Source of the DNA: Bacillota bacterium
GTDB lineage: Bacteria; Bacillota; Clostridia; Lachnospirales; Cellulosilyticaceae
DNA: 64,000 bases
Direction of reading: 5' to 3'
NCBI GenBank assembly: GCA_023393125.1
Contig: JAEWMQ010000036.1
Coordinates: forward strand, 55,411 to 119,410
Position 1 is the stretch's first letter. The number at the start of each line of letters is the position of its first letter. Below, piece after piece: positions 34,690 through 43,498 of this stretch. Under the pieces are notes generated by a model that had not been told where the DNA came from, searched no databases, and worked only from the letters and a program-made list of their open reading frames with translations. The position numbers and the translations under genes are program-made.

Positions 34690-36186
34690 TTATTGAGCTG
34701 CGTTTAATTCTTCAACAACTTGTGCAATACCTAAGTTATCTGCTTTTACTTTGTACTGAGCTAAACCGTCTTCAACAGCGATTTGTCCCATAACGATAGC
34801 AGCAACAGTTTTTTCTCTCTCTGCAAGTAAGTCTGCATTGATTTTAGAAAGTTTTTCTGATACTGGTACGATTTCCGCTTGTCTACCGTATTGATCAAGA
34901 ACAGCATTTGATTGTGGAATTCTTTCATCTACTTCAAATGCATAACCTGGTGTTTCAATTTTAACAGATGCTAATACTGGAGAAACGAATGCTTTTTCCA
35001 TAATTTCTTCTGGTTTAGATGGTTTTGGTTCTGCAATAACTTTACCTGCTGCATCATATTTGAAGTGGAAGCCTTCTACACCGTGTTGGAATAATGTTGA
35101 ACCTTCTGCTCCATCGTTAGCATATTCAATAAGATATTTAAATGCTGCTTCTGGATTTTTGCTTAAAGATGAAACACTAACTACAGCTGGTACACGTTTA
35201 ATATAGTATGTTTCTTTGATTGGTGCGATTGGTGTTACTTTTGCTTCTGGAACGTTTTCTTGTACACGTCTTTCTAAGCTTGCATACCAGTTACCTGCCC
35301 AGTAAGTGAATACACCTACGTTACCTGCATACCATTTATCTCTACATGTAGAAGTTTTGTTTGTAACAACTTCAAGGTCGATTAACCCTTCTGCATAAGC
35401 ATCTCTCATTCTTTCTAAAGCGCCTACCATGTTAGGTTCTGTCATACCATCAACCCATTTACCTTCGCTATTTTTAACGAAGTCTGGAGTAGCATCTTGA
35501 TAGAACTCTCTTAAGTAGAATTCTGCTTGGTTAGCTACAAGACCAGCAGCTGTGAACGGAATAACGTCGTCTCCTAAAGTTTTGAATTTTCTTAACATAT
35601 CAATAAACTCATCGTATGTAGTTGGTGCTTGAAGACCTAATTTATCTAACCAGTCTTGTCTTACATAAGTTACAGTACCGCCACCTGATTCAAGTGGTAC
35701 ACCATAAAGTTTACCATTAACTCTTACAGAATCCATAAGTTCTTTATCGATTTTGCTAAGTACAGCTGAGTTTTCAACCATCTCAGTAATATCAAGTAAT
35801 GCGCCTTGACCTGCATATACTGCTAATTTATCATTTCCTACTGCAAATACGTCTGCTGTATCTCCTGAAGCAAATGAAAGCTCAATATTTTGATAGTATT
35901 CATTACCTTCCATGAAGTTAAAATCTAAGTTAATTCCAGTTTTCTTAATGTATTCTTCTCTCCATTTGTCAAATCCATCTTCTACTTTAAGACCAACGTT
36001 AATGGCAAATTTAAGTGAATCTGGTTTTGCAACCTCAGCAGGTGCTGCTGATGCTTCTGAACTTGCTGCAGGTGTTGCTGATGCTTCTGGTTTAGCGTTT
36101 TCTTTTGGACTACAACCTGCTAATCCTGTTACAGCAGTTGCAAGAGCTAAGCTTGATACTAATGCTTTCTTGAAATTATTTCTCAT
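34690..36186 (-). CDS. Oligosaccharide-binding lipoprotein (LplA type)
   Basis: 498 residues. Lipoprotein signal ending AVTGLAGC at 26, then a disordered Ala/Ser/Glu/Pro linker to about 55, then a family-1 extracellular solute-binding fold (FNFMEGNEYYQNIELSFASG, YGVPLESGGGTVTYVRQDWL). This size and type serve the Lpl/YtcQ group of importers for complex plant oligosaccharides. Start by AGGAGGGGAA. Encoded after the two permeases; no ATPase is encoded here, so a shared MsmK-like ATPase elsewhere must power it. Confidence 0.9.
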   Translation of the reverse strand: MRNNFKKALVSSLALATAVTGLAGCSPKENAKPEASATPAASSEASAAPAEVAKPDSLKFAINVGLKVEDGFDKWREEYIKKTGINLDFNFMEGNEYYQNIELSFASGDTADVFAVGNDKLAVYAGQGALLDITEMVENSAVLSKIDKELMDSVRVNGKLYGVPLESGGGTVTYVRQDWLDKLGLQAPTTYDEFIDMLRKFKTLGDDVIPFTAAGLVANQAEFYLREFYQDATPDFVKNSEGKWVDGMTEPNMVGALERMRDAYAEGLIDLEVVTNKTSTCRDKWYAGNVGVFTYWAGNWYASLERRVQENVPEAKVTPIAPIKETYYIKRVPAVVSVSSLSKNPEAAFKYLIEYANDGAEGSTLFQHGVEGFHFKYDAAGKVIAEPKPSKPEEIMEKAFVSPVLASVKIETPGYAFEVDERIPQSNAVLDQYGRQAEIVPVSEKLSKINADLLAEREKTVAAIVMGQIAVEDGLAQYKVKADNLGIAQVVEELNAAQ

Positions 36187-36232
36187 TTGAGTTCCCCTCC
36201 TGAATTTTAAATACTCCTAATAATATTATATA

Positions 36233-37102
36233 TTAACCTTTAACCGCCCCAAGTGTTACACCCTTAACAAAGTATTTTTGTAAGAATGGGTAGACGATTA
36301 GGAATGGAGCCATAACTATAATAACAACGGCACTCTTAAGCATTTCTGGTGGCATTGACCCACTTGTAGGTGTTCCTATTAATGAGTCACTTAAAATAAG
36401 CTCTCGAACTTTTACTTGGAAGTTCATTAAGTTTGGATCTTGCATGTAGATTTGGAAATGGAAGAAATCATTCCAGAATGCTACGGCAATGAATAATCCT
36501 ACTGATGCTAAAGCAGGTTTTGATAAAGGTAGTACAATTTTTAGGAAAATCCCCATTGGAGAACAACCATCTATTTCTGCTGCTTCAAATAAAGTTTGTG
36601 GTAAGCTTTCGAAAAAGCTTTTCATTAAAATAATGTTATAAGCACTAAGACTTAATTGTAAAATAACAGACCACATAGAATTTAATAATCCATAGCTTTT
36701 AACAGCTAAGAATGTAGGAACAAGTCCACCATTAAATAGCATGGTGAATAAAATTAAGTTAACGAATAACTTTCTACCTGGCATATCATGTTGGATAATA
36801 ACATATGCACCTATTGTTGTTACTGTTAATCCAACGAAGGTTCCTATTAATGTTGTATAAACAGATACAAGGAATGGTTTATATAAACTTGATGTCTTAA
36901 GTACATACGTATATGCTTCTATTGAAAACTTCTTTGGAATTAATCTAATCCCATATGCAGATGATGGGTCTACTGAGTCTACTACTACTTTTAATAGTGG
37001 TAAAATCATAGCAATCATTAAAATTACAAAGAAGGTGTAATTAAAAATGTTAAATATAGTACGTGCTCTATGTTCTTTAGCAAAGCTAAACTTTTCTCTC
37101 AT
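36233..37102 (-). CDS. Carbohydrate ABC permease (LplC/YtcP type)
   Basis: 289 residues, six membrane segments. The EAA loop for ATPase docking is clear: FEAAEIDGCSPMGIFLKIVL near 190. It pairs with the LplB-type permease 14 bases upstream on the same strand and with the binding protein downstream. Start by AGGAGTG. Confidence 0.93.
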   Translation of the reverse strand: MREKFSFAKEHRARTIFNIFNYTFFVILMIAMILPLLKVVVDSVDPSSAYGIRLIPKKFSIEAYTYVLKTSSLYKPFLVSVYTTLIGTFVGLTVTTIGAYVIIQHDMPGRKLFVNLILFTMLFNGGLVPTFLAVKSYGLLNSMWSVILQLSLSAYNIILMKSFFESLPQTLFEAAEIDGCSPMGIFLKIVLPLSKPALASVGLFIAVAFWNDFFHFQIYMQDPNLMNFQVKVRELILSDSLIGTPTSGSMPPEMLKSAVVIIVMAPFLIVYPFLQKYFVKGVTLGAVKG

Positions 37103-37116
37103 GGTTACACTCCTCT

Positions 37117-38070
37117 CTATAAAATACCTTCACCTTTTATTTTTTTGCTTGCTTTATTAGCAATGGATACAAGTATCAATGAAACAACTGATTTAAATAA
37201 ACCAACTGCTGTTGACATACCATAATCATTACTTAATAAACCAAGTCTATAAGTATAGGTACCAATAACATCTGCTACGTTGTGAACCATTGGGTTATAA
37301 AATACTAATACTGATTCAAATACATTAAGTACTTTTGCAAGGTTTAGGATAAATACTACTAAAATAGTATTTTGAATAGAAGGAAGCGTAATATACCAAG
37401 CTTGTTTAACTCTACTAGCGCCATCTAAAGCTGCCGCTTCATACATCTCTTGGTCTACACCTGCTAAGGCAGCAACGAATATAATTGTTCCCCATCCTGT
37501 TTCTTTCCATCTATTAACAAATAAGTAAATAGGGGTCCACCATTTTTCAGATACCATGAAATAGATAGGTGTTCCTCCACAGGCTTTAATAATTTCATTT
37601 ACAATACCTGTTTGTGGAGATAAAAACATAATAAAGATAGAGGCAACTGCTACCCATGATAAAAAGTGAGGTAGATAAAGAACTGTTTGTGCTAATTTCT
37701 TAAATCGTATTCCTCTAATCTCATTAAGCAGTAAGGCTATACCAACTGAAAAAATCAAACTTAATATTAAGTTGACAAAACTAATCCATAAAGTGTTTTT
37801 AAAGGCAACCCAAAAGTTGATGCTTTTAAACAAATCTTGAAAGTTTTGTAAGCCAACAAATTTTGCTGTTCTCTCGCCCATGATCCCCCAGTTATAGAAG
37901 GCCACACGAATTCCTATCATAGGAATATAATTAAACATAATAAGTAGTATAAGTACTGGAAGAAACATTAAATAGAAATATCTGTATTTATACATTCTTC
38001 TTAGTAATAGGTTGTTGTTGCTTTTAGATAAGACCGACGTAGCTTGGCTCGTTTTTTTGTTAATATTCAT
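37117..38070 (-). CDS. Carbohydrate ABC permease (LplB type)
   Basis: 317 residues, six membrane segments after a cytoplasmic, polar 25-residue N-terminus. EAA motif YEAAALDGASRVKQAWYITL near 213. AAAGGAGTT lies before ATG. First gene of the permease-permease-binding protein-GH43 unit, separated from the sensor gene by a terminator at 38244-38275, so it has its own promoter, probably activated by that regulator. Confidence 0.93.
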   Translation of the reverse strand: MNINKKTSQATSVLSKSNNNLLLRRMYKYRYFYLMFLPVLILLIMFNYIPMIGIRVAFYNWGIMGERTAKFVGLQNFQDLFKSINFWVAFKNTLWISFVNLILSLIFSVGIALLLNEIRGIRFKKLAQTVLYLPHFLSWVAVASIFIMFLSPQTGIVNEIIKACGGTPIYFMVSEKWWTPIYLFVNRWKETGWGTIIFVAALAGVDQEMYEAAALDGASRVKQAWYITLPSIQNTILVVFILNLAKVLNVFESVLVFYNPMVHNVADVIGTYTYRLGLLSNDYGMSTAVGLFKSVVSLILVSIANKASKKIKGEGIL

Positions 38071-38243
38071 TTTTGATTAATAACTCCTTTCTACTCCTTT
38101 GTTGAATTGTTCTAATTTTCGCCTGTCTCTATCATACATTTACAGTTACTTCGTCGTAAAGATACACCTTTTCATATTGTCGGAACATTTCTTCACCTAC
38201 CATACATCTTTATAGATTTGAACCTTTTTCCTTAGTTTTTCGC

Positions 38244-38275
38244 ACTAAAAAACTCCTAGCCATATAGACTAGGAG
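38244..38275 (-). terminator. Terminator of the sensor-regulator gene
   Basis: CTCCTAG (38253-38259) and CTAGGAG (38269-38275); the minus strand continues TTTTTTAG. It follows the regulator stop by 27 bases. Confidence 0.8.
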
Positions 38276-38301
38276 GCTATCTTATTGCTTATTTCTATCA
38301 T

Positions 38302-40581
38302 TTATTTCTTTATATCTCTTCTCATCTCACTTGGACTAATGCCATGTAAACGCTTAAATGCTCTTCTAAAAGATTGCACACTATTATATCCTACTTGCTC
38401 TCCTATTTCATTAATATTAATATCTGTTTCTTTTAGAAGATCACAAGCTTTATCTATTCGCTGATTCTCTACATAATCTGTAAAGTTAATCCCTGCTTGT
38501 TCCTTAAATAAACTAGAAACATAGCCTTCCGATATATTAAAATGAGTAGCAACCATTCCTAACCCTAGGTTAGAGTCAGCAAATACTTCTTGAATATAAT
38601 TCATAATCTGATGTATAAGTCTATCTTGCTGTGACTTCTTAGCTTGTTTAAACTTTGTAGCTAATTGTATGTATATCTCATTGATAAAAAGGAAACATTT
38701 CTTAATATTTTCTTCACCTTTGTGCTGCATTATTTCCTTAAGGCCTTCTATATCAACAGCTTCATTGTCATTTTTAATAAGTTTAAAAATTGTACTGTTG
38801 ATTTCTAAGTAGAGCTTTTCTATAGCAACTTCATTTAATTTTCTCTTATCAAAATTTTCACTATATAAAATATCAATAAGTTTTTTTATACCTTCTACAT
38901 TCCCATCCCTGGTATAAGTCAGGAGTTGTTTTTCAAATACAATTGGATAATAGTACGAAAAACTATCTTCTCCCCCTGTACTCTCTTCATGCACAGGATT
39001 TCCTTGTTTGCTAATAACTAATTTTAGTTCTTTTCTAGACTGCTCATAAGCTCTCCATAATTCAAGTAAGTCCCTACATTCATCACCTATGCCCCAGAAC
39101 GGCTTTACTTTATATTCTTTTGCTATCTCTAGACTTATAGTTTCTAAGCTTTTTCTTAGTTTTTCTTCTGTCATCTTATTTTTAGGTACAATCATAGTTA
39201 TTGTTAATTGATCTACATCAAAGAAATAGACTTGCTCTGATAAAGTTTTTCTAATCAAGTCTTTCATTACTACAGTTAATATATTGACTTCTTCTAAAGT
39301 TTGTCTATCTAAATAAGCTTTATCATTATTAACGAAGACTCTAATACTAGCTACTAAATAAGCCTTTGCACTTAGATCAATATCTGTTCTATCACACATA
39401 GCCTGTATTTCTTGATAGCTAGCAAATTCTCCTTTAATGAGTTTCTGGATAAGAACTGTTTCTAAATAGGGTTTTTGTTTTTCAATTTCATTTTTTAGTA
39501 GCTGTGTCTTAGAGATTACCATTTCTAATGTACCTGAAAGTGTGCCGGTGGTACTTATGTTATCAACCTCAACACCTTCCTCTGAAAAGAAGCTCTGTAA
39601 GCGTCTTTTTACTTCTTCTATTGGTTTTCCACTTTTTTTGGCCATAAAATAAGAAAAAACAACACCTAATAAAATAGCCATTGCAAATATACCTAATATG
39701 GTAGCTTTTAATCTAACTAGCTTACTCATGACTTGATTTTCTGGCAAAATCAACGTGTAACGCCAATCATTAACCTGAGATTTCACATTAATAACCATGC
39801 TTTTCTTCCCATCAATCACTTGGGTATAAACACTATCATCACTTTCTCCCTCCGGTAAGTCTGGCAAATTAAATAACTTTTGACTAGCACTATAAATAAT
39901 TTCTCCTTTATTATTCCTAATCAATACCTCTGTTTGATCATTATGAATAATATCTTCAAAAAAACTTCCTAATGCCTCCTTACTAATAACACAAACCACA
40001 CTTCCATTAATGGGTTTACTTATTGTAAAGGGCAGCATTTGTACATATTCAATTTCATTAGTTAAAATAACATATTTATTATAAAGATTTCTATCCACTA
40101 AACGCTTGGTCCAGCGGCCAAACCCTTCTGTCTTATGAAGTACTCTATCATGATAAAAATTAGCATTGTATAATTCATAGCGTGTCATGACATAATTGGA
40201 GTTACGTAAGTAAATATACACATTATCTACCAAGCTGGTAGGCGCATATCTAAAAATGTGTGCAAATGAAGATATAGCACTTGAGGCGTCATAGTAAAAC
40301 TTGCCTTCTCTACTTAGATCTTGTGCTGCTACAGATAAAATCGTTTGATTATTCACGGTCTGCATCATTAAAGAATCAAGTAATTTCATTTGCTCATCTA
40401 TACTATTTTTACTTCTATTGAGCATGACTAAGTTGCTTTCTTTTATATCTTCTTTCACCGTATTAAACGCCACTTGATAACTTAGTAAACACATTAATAA
40501 TGGAATCAGTAATACACCTACATATGAAATCATAAATCTAAAAACAGAATTCTCATTATATAATCGCTTTATACTTCTCAC
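38302..40581 (-). CDS. Membrane-bound AraC-type sensor-regulator
   Basis: 759 residues, GTG start after GGGAGGAGAAGTA. Membrane segments at about 14-34 and 291-312 enclose an extracellular sensor of about 255 residues (Cache-like). A cytoplasmic linker of about 330 residues follows, then a C-terminal AraC double HTH about 655-757 (LGLGMVATHFNISEGYVSSL; IGEQVGYNSVQSFRRAFKRL). Such one-component proteins sit beside Lpl-type importers in Clostridia and Paenibacilli and sense external oligosaccharides or the binding protein. It probably controls both the importer after it and the glycosidase genes before it. Confidence 0.9.
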   Translation of the reverse strand: MRSIKRLYNENSVFRFMISYVGVLLIPLLMCLLSYQVAFNTVKEDIKESNLVMLNRSKNSIDEQMKLLDSLMMQTVNNQTILSVAAQDLSREGKFYYDASSAISSFAHIFRYAPTSLVDNVYIYLRNSNYVMTRYELYNANFYHDRVLHKTEGFGRWTKRLVDRNLYNKYVILTNEIEYVQMLPFTISKPINGSVVCVISKEALGSFFEDIIHNDQTEVLIRNNKGEIIYSASQKLFNLPDLPEGESDDSVYTQVIDGKKSMVINVKSQVNDWRYTLILPENQVMSKLVRLKATILGIFAMAILLGVVFSYFMAKKSGKPIEEVKRRLQSFFSEEGVEVDNISTTGTLSGTLEMVISKTQLLKNEIEKQKPYLETVLIQKLIKGEFASYQEIQAMCDRTDIDLSAKAYLVASIRVFVNNDKAYLDRQTLEEVNILTVVMKDLIRKTLSEQVYFFDVDQLTITMIVPKNKMTEEKLRKSLETISLEIAKEYKVKPFWGIGDECRDLLELWRAYEQSRKELKLVISKQGNPVHEESTGGEDSFSYYYPIVFEKQLLTYTRDGNVEGIKKLIDILYSENFDKRKLNEVAIEKLYLEINSTIFKLIKNDNEAVDIEGLKEIMQHKGEENIKKCFLFINEIYIQLATKFKQAKKSQQDRLIHQIMNYIQEVFADSNLGLGMVATHFNISEGYVSSLFKEQAGINFTDYVENQRIDKACDLLKETDININEIGEQVGYNSVQSFRRAFKRLHGISPSEMRRDIKK

Positions 40582-40705
40582 TACTTCTCCTCCCAGGTAA
40601 CTCTACTACATCAGTCATCACCTTGTTTTGCTATATAAAGTAAAGACTTTTCAAAATGGTTTTACTTTATGTTCACCATACAATCTATTATGACTTAAAT
40701 GTTAA

Positions 40706-40752
40706 AAAAACACAATATTTTTCTATTAAAAGCAGAAAAATATTGTGTTTTT
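40706..40752 (-). terminator. Terminator of the GH28/GH43 operon
   Basis: AAAAACACAATATTTTTCT and its exact complement (40706-40724, 40734-40752) around a 9-base loop. It separates the ankyrin-GH43 gene from the sensor gene promoter. Confidence 0.9.
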
Positions 40753-40785
40753 CGACATATTTTACTATATATTTATGTGATATTT

Positions 40786-42705
40786 TCAAAGATTATTTCC
40801 ATTTATATACTTAAAGTAATCAAAAGCTACATATTCATTTTGGGTTGTTTCCCTATTAATCGCATAAACACCAATCATTGCCCCTGTAAATCTCTTACCA
40901 CCATTAATTCCTTCGTCTGATAAGTAATAAACCTCTTCAAGTGTTCCTATATGGTTCCAGCACTTGCCATCTACACTGTAATGGAAACTTCTCTCAAACA
41001 TATGTGTGTGCATTTGTAAATAAAGCGTTCCACATGTTTCTTGGATTTCACATTCAAATGGCATACGTTCTTCACTACCAATGTGCTCAACCACTTGTAT
41101 CATCTGTTTACCTTCTTTTTGAATAACACCAAACTTTAAGTAAGTTAATGTATCATAGTACCCTACAAGTCCAGCTTCTAGCCCTGCACTTTGGCTTAAT
41201 TGTAGTTTTGTTTCTACCTTACAATAATGATGCTTTTGTCTTCTTACAACAAAGTTTTTTGCATCTGCACTATTTAAATCTTTATGAGTTGCCTTAATAA
41301 AAAGCTTACTATCTTTAAGATAATAACCATCTATTTCTGGCTGCCTCATAAACATCCAATCTAGTGCTAGCTTGTCACCATCAAAATCATCTTTCTCTAA
41401 TGTTTTAAATGGATGTGGTTCTAACTGAGGTTTATGTTGTAATACACTTGGGCCTCTTCCCTTATTAATAATAGGCCATCCGTCTAATGTCCATTCCATA
41501 GGGTCCATGCTTGTTTCTCTACCTAGAATGCAATAGCCTTCTCCCATTCTTCTACCACATAGATATACTATATACCAGTCACCATTTTGACTCTGTACAG
41601 GTTTACCATGTCCTGCCCTTTGAATATATTCTAAAGGTTTAGTTTGAGTCATAATCGGATTGTGAGGAGATAGTTCATAGGGTCCCATTAATTTTTTTGA
41701 TCTAGCTACTGTAATACAGTGGGTGATCCCTGTTCCCCCCTCTGCCATAAATAAGTAGTAATAACCATCTTTCTTTAACAAATGAGGTCCTTCTGGTGCT
41801 CTCTTATTGTCACCATACCATAGTAATTCTGCCTTAGAAAGCTGCTTAGTACAATCTTCACTCACTTCAAAAATACGTGCGCCACGATTTAATAGCATAT
41901 ATCTTCTGCCATCATCATCTGTAAATACAGAAGGGTCAATACCATCTTCATCTATAAAGACTGGCTTACTATAAGGTCCTTCTGGCTTATCAGAAGATAC
42001 TACCATTTGCTTACGATAGATAGGACCTCCATCATTTAAACGATAGGTCGCTACAATATAAAATCTTCCTTTGTGATAAGAAATATCTGGTGCCCAGATT
42101 CCTCTACCATCTTCTAATTCATCAATATTTAAATAGTCTCTTTCTGTCACAGCATGACCAATGATTTCCCAGTTTACAAGGTCTCTAGAATGTAGAATAG
42201 GAATACATGGGAAAAAGGTAAAACTAGAATTAACCATGTAGTAATCTTCTCCTACTCTTATAACAGAAGGATCTGGATGAGCCCCGGTTACAATAGGATT
42301 ATGATACATATTTTCTAACTTTAGGCCTTTTTCTTCACGAAGATAATTGACTACTTGATGACAGTTTTTTCTTACTGCCCTATCCACTGGTGTTTCACCT
42401 CGCCTATTACCTGAGCAAGGATTCATTCCCACTCGGTCAATTAAATAGGCAACTGTTTCAACCTGATTACTTTCTACAGCAAAGTGAAGAATATTGTTAT
42501 TTTCCTCATCTACCGTATTCATACTTGCTCTTGAATACTCAACGATATATTTAATCATATCTAGGTCACCTATTTGCGCTGCTATAAATGGTGCCCAAGT
42601 CCCTGTTTCATCCTTTGTTTCAATAGCTGATGGCTCTCTTAATAAAATTTCAATAACTTCATTAAGATTATTAGCTCTAATAGCTTCTATAATAGGTGCA
42701 CTCAC
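40786..42705 (-). CDS. Ankyrin-repeat / GH43 fusion glycosidase
   Basis: 639 residues, GTG start after AGGAGGATTAGTTAA. Residues 1-130 are about four ankyrin repeats (NNNILHFAVESNQVETVAYL; RRGETPVDRAVRK). The GH43 propeller, about 136-430, has the base Asp in AHPDPSVIRV, Asp in GIDPSVFTDDDG and acid Glu in APEGPHLLKKDG. A beta-sandwich follows to the end. No signal peptide, so it acts in the cytoplasm. Ankyrin repeats bind proteins and are rarely joined to glycosidases; the join is in one frame with no stop, so it is real in this sequence. It may tether the enzyme to a partner, perhaps the 258-residue protein encoded 4 bases upstream. Confidence 0.9.
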   Translation of the reverse strand: MSAPIIEAIRANNLNEVIEILLREPSAIETKDETGTWAPFIAAQIGDLDMIKYIVEYSRASMNTVDEENNNILHFAVESNQVETVAYLIDRVGMNPCSGNRRGETPVDRAVRKNCHQVVNYLREEKGLKLENMYHNPIVTGAHPDPSVIRVGEDYYMVNSSFTFFPCIPILHSRDLVNWEIIGHAVTERDYLNIDELEDGRGIWAPDISYHKGRFYIVATYRLNDGGPIYRKQMVVSSDKPEGPYSKPVFIDEDGIDPSVFTDDDGRRYMLLNRGARIFEVSEDCTKQLSKAELLWYGDNKRAPEGPHLLKKDGYYYLFMAEGGTGITHCITVARSKKLMGPYELSPHNPIMTQTKPLEYIQRAGHGKPVQSQNGDWYIVYLCGRRMGEGYCILGRETSMDPMEWTLDGWPIINKGRGPSVLQHKPQLEPHPFKTLEKDDFDGDKLALDWMFMRQPEIDGYYLKDSKLFIKATHKDLNSADAKNFVVRRQKHHYCKVETKLQLSQSAGLEAGLVGYYDTLTYLKFGVIQKEGKQMIQVVEHIGSEERMPFECEIQETCGTLYLQMHTHMFERSFHYSVDGKCWNHIGTLEEVYYLSDEGINGGKRFTGAMIGVYAINRETTQNEYVAFDYFKYINGNNL

Positions 42706-42709
42706 TTAA

Positions 42710-43486
42710 CTAATCCTCCTTTTCTAACTTTAGTAATTCTGTATAAGTTAATACTACTAGTCCTCTATACATCATATCTTCTGTTTCTAAACTGATTAGT
42801 TTTTCAAATGTTTCTACTCCATTTGCTAATAAACGCTCTGGTAAGCAGTTAAGTCTTATACCTTTCAGAACTAAATAACTCATAGCTACCTTTTGAGGCT
42901 CGGTCTTATGATCATCCTCTAACAGCTCTATTACTGTCTTTTTAAACAATAACATAAGCGTTCTATATTCATAAAAAATCTGTTCATCCATACCTTCTAT
43001 CGTATCTATTAATGCCATAGCAAACCAGATTGAATCTTGTATAGACTTATCCGCCTTGGCATCTGCACTTAAAAACTGACGGTAAATATCCATATAACCA
43101 TTCATCTTATTAAACTTTGTTTCATATGTCATATAAAAAGGGTATGTAACATACATTTCTTCATATGAAAAACTGTTTCTTTCTGATTTTGCTCTTGTGA
43201 GTAGTTGTTGATGAAGATCTTCTATTTGCTCCTTATAGCTATTTTCACCTGTTAGTTCATATAGCTTTAGTAAACTATTAGCTCCTACTATCATTTCTTC
43301 ATAAGGTTTCTTCTGGGCAATTGCTTCCTTTGCTGAAGCTTCTATCTTCTCTAAATACACTTCTTCCTTTGTTAACTTAAATAGCTCTATTAGTCCACTT
43401 ATGATATAAGCTACTTGGTTCCAGTTAGGTACTTTTTGTATGCTTTCTTTTATAAGCTGCTCTATTTGCATTTTTCTATTTGTCAT
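42710..43486 (-). CDS. Helical protein, possible degenerate GH105/GH88-like barrel
   Basis: 258 residues, all-helical, with repeated helix pairs. YVTYPFYMTYETKFNKMNGY near 110 resembles the segment of YteR-type unsaturated rhamnogalacturonyl hydrolases where helix pairs line the active site, but the protein is about 100 residues shorter than that family and I do not see its catalytic Asp motif. It lies between GH28 (13-base gap) and the ankyrin-GH43 gene (4-base gap). It may be a noncatalytic or shortened relative; function unresolved. Confidence 0.55.
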   Translation of the reverse strand: MTNRKMQIEQLIKESIQKVPNWNQVAYIISGLIELFKLTKEEVYLEKIEASAKEAIAQKKPYEEMIVGANSLLKLYELTGENSYKEQIEDLHQQLLTRAKSERNSFSYEEMYVTYPFYMTYETKFNKMNGYMDIYRQFLSADAKADKSIQDSIWFAMALIDTIEGMDEQIFYEYRTLMLLFKKTVIELLEDDHKTEPQKVAMSYLVLKGIRLNCLPERLLANGVETFEKLISLETEDMMYRGLVVLTYTELLKLEKED

Positions 43487-43498
43487 ATGCCACCTCTT

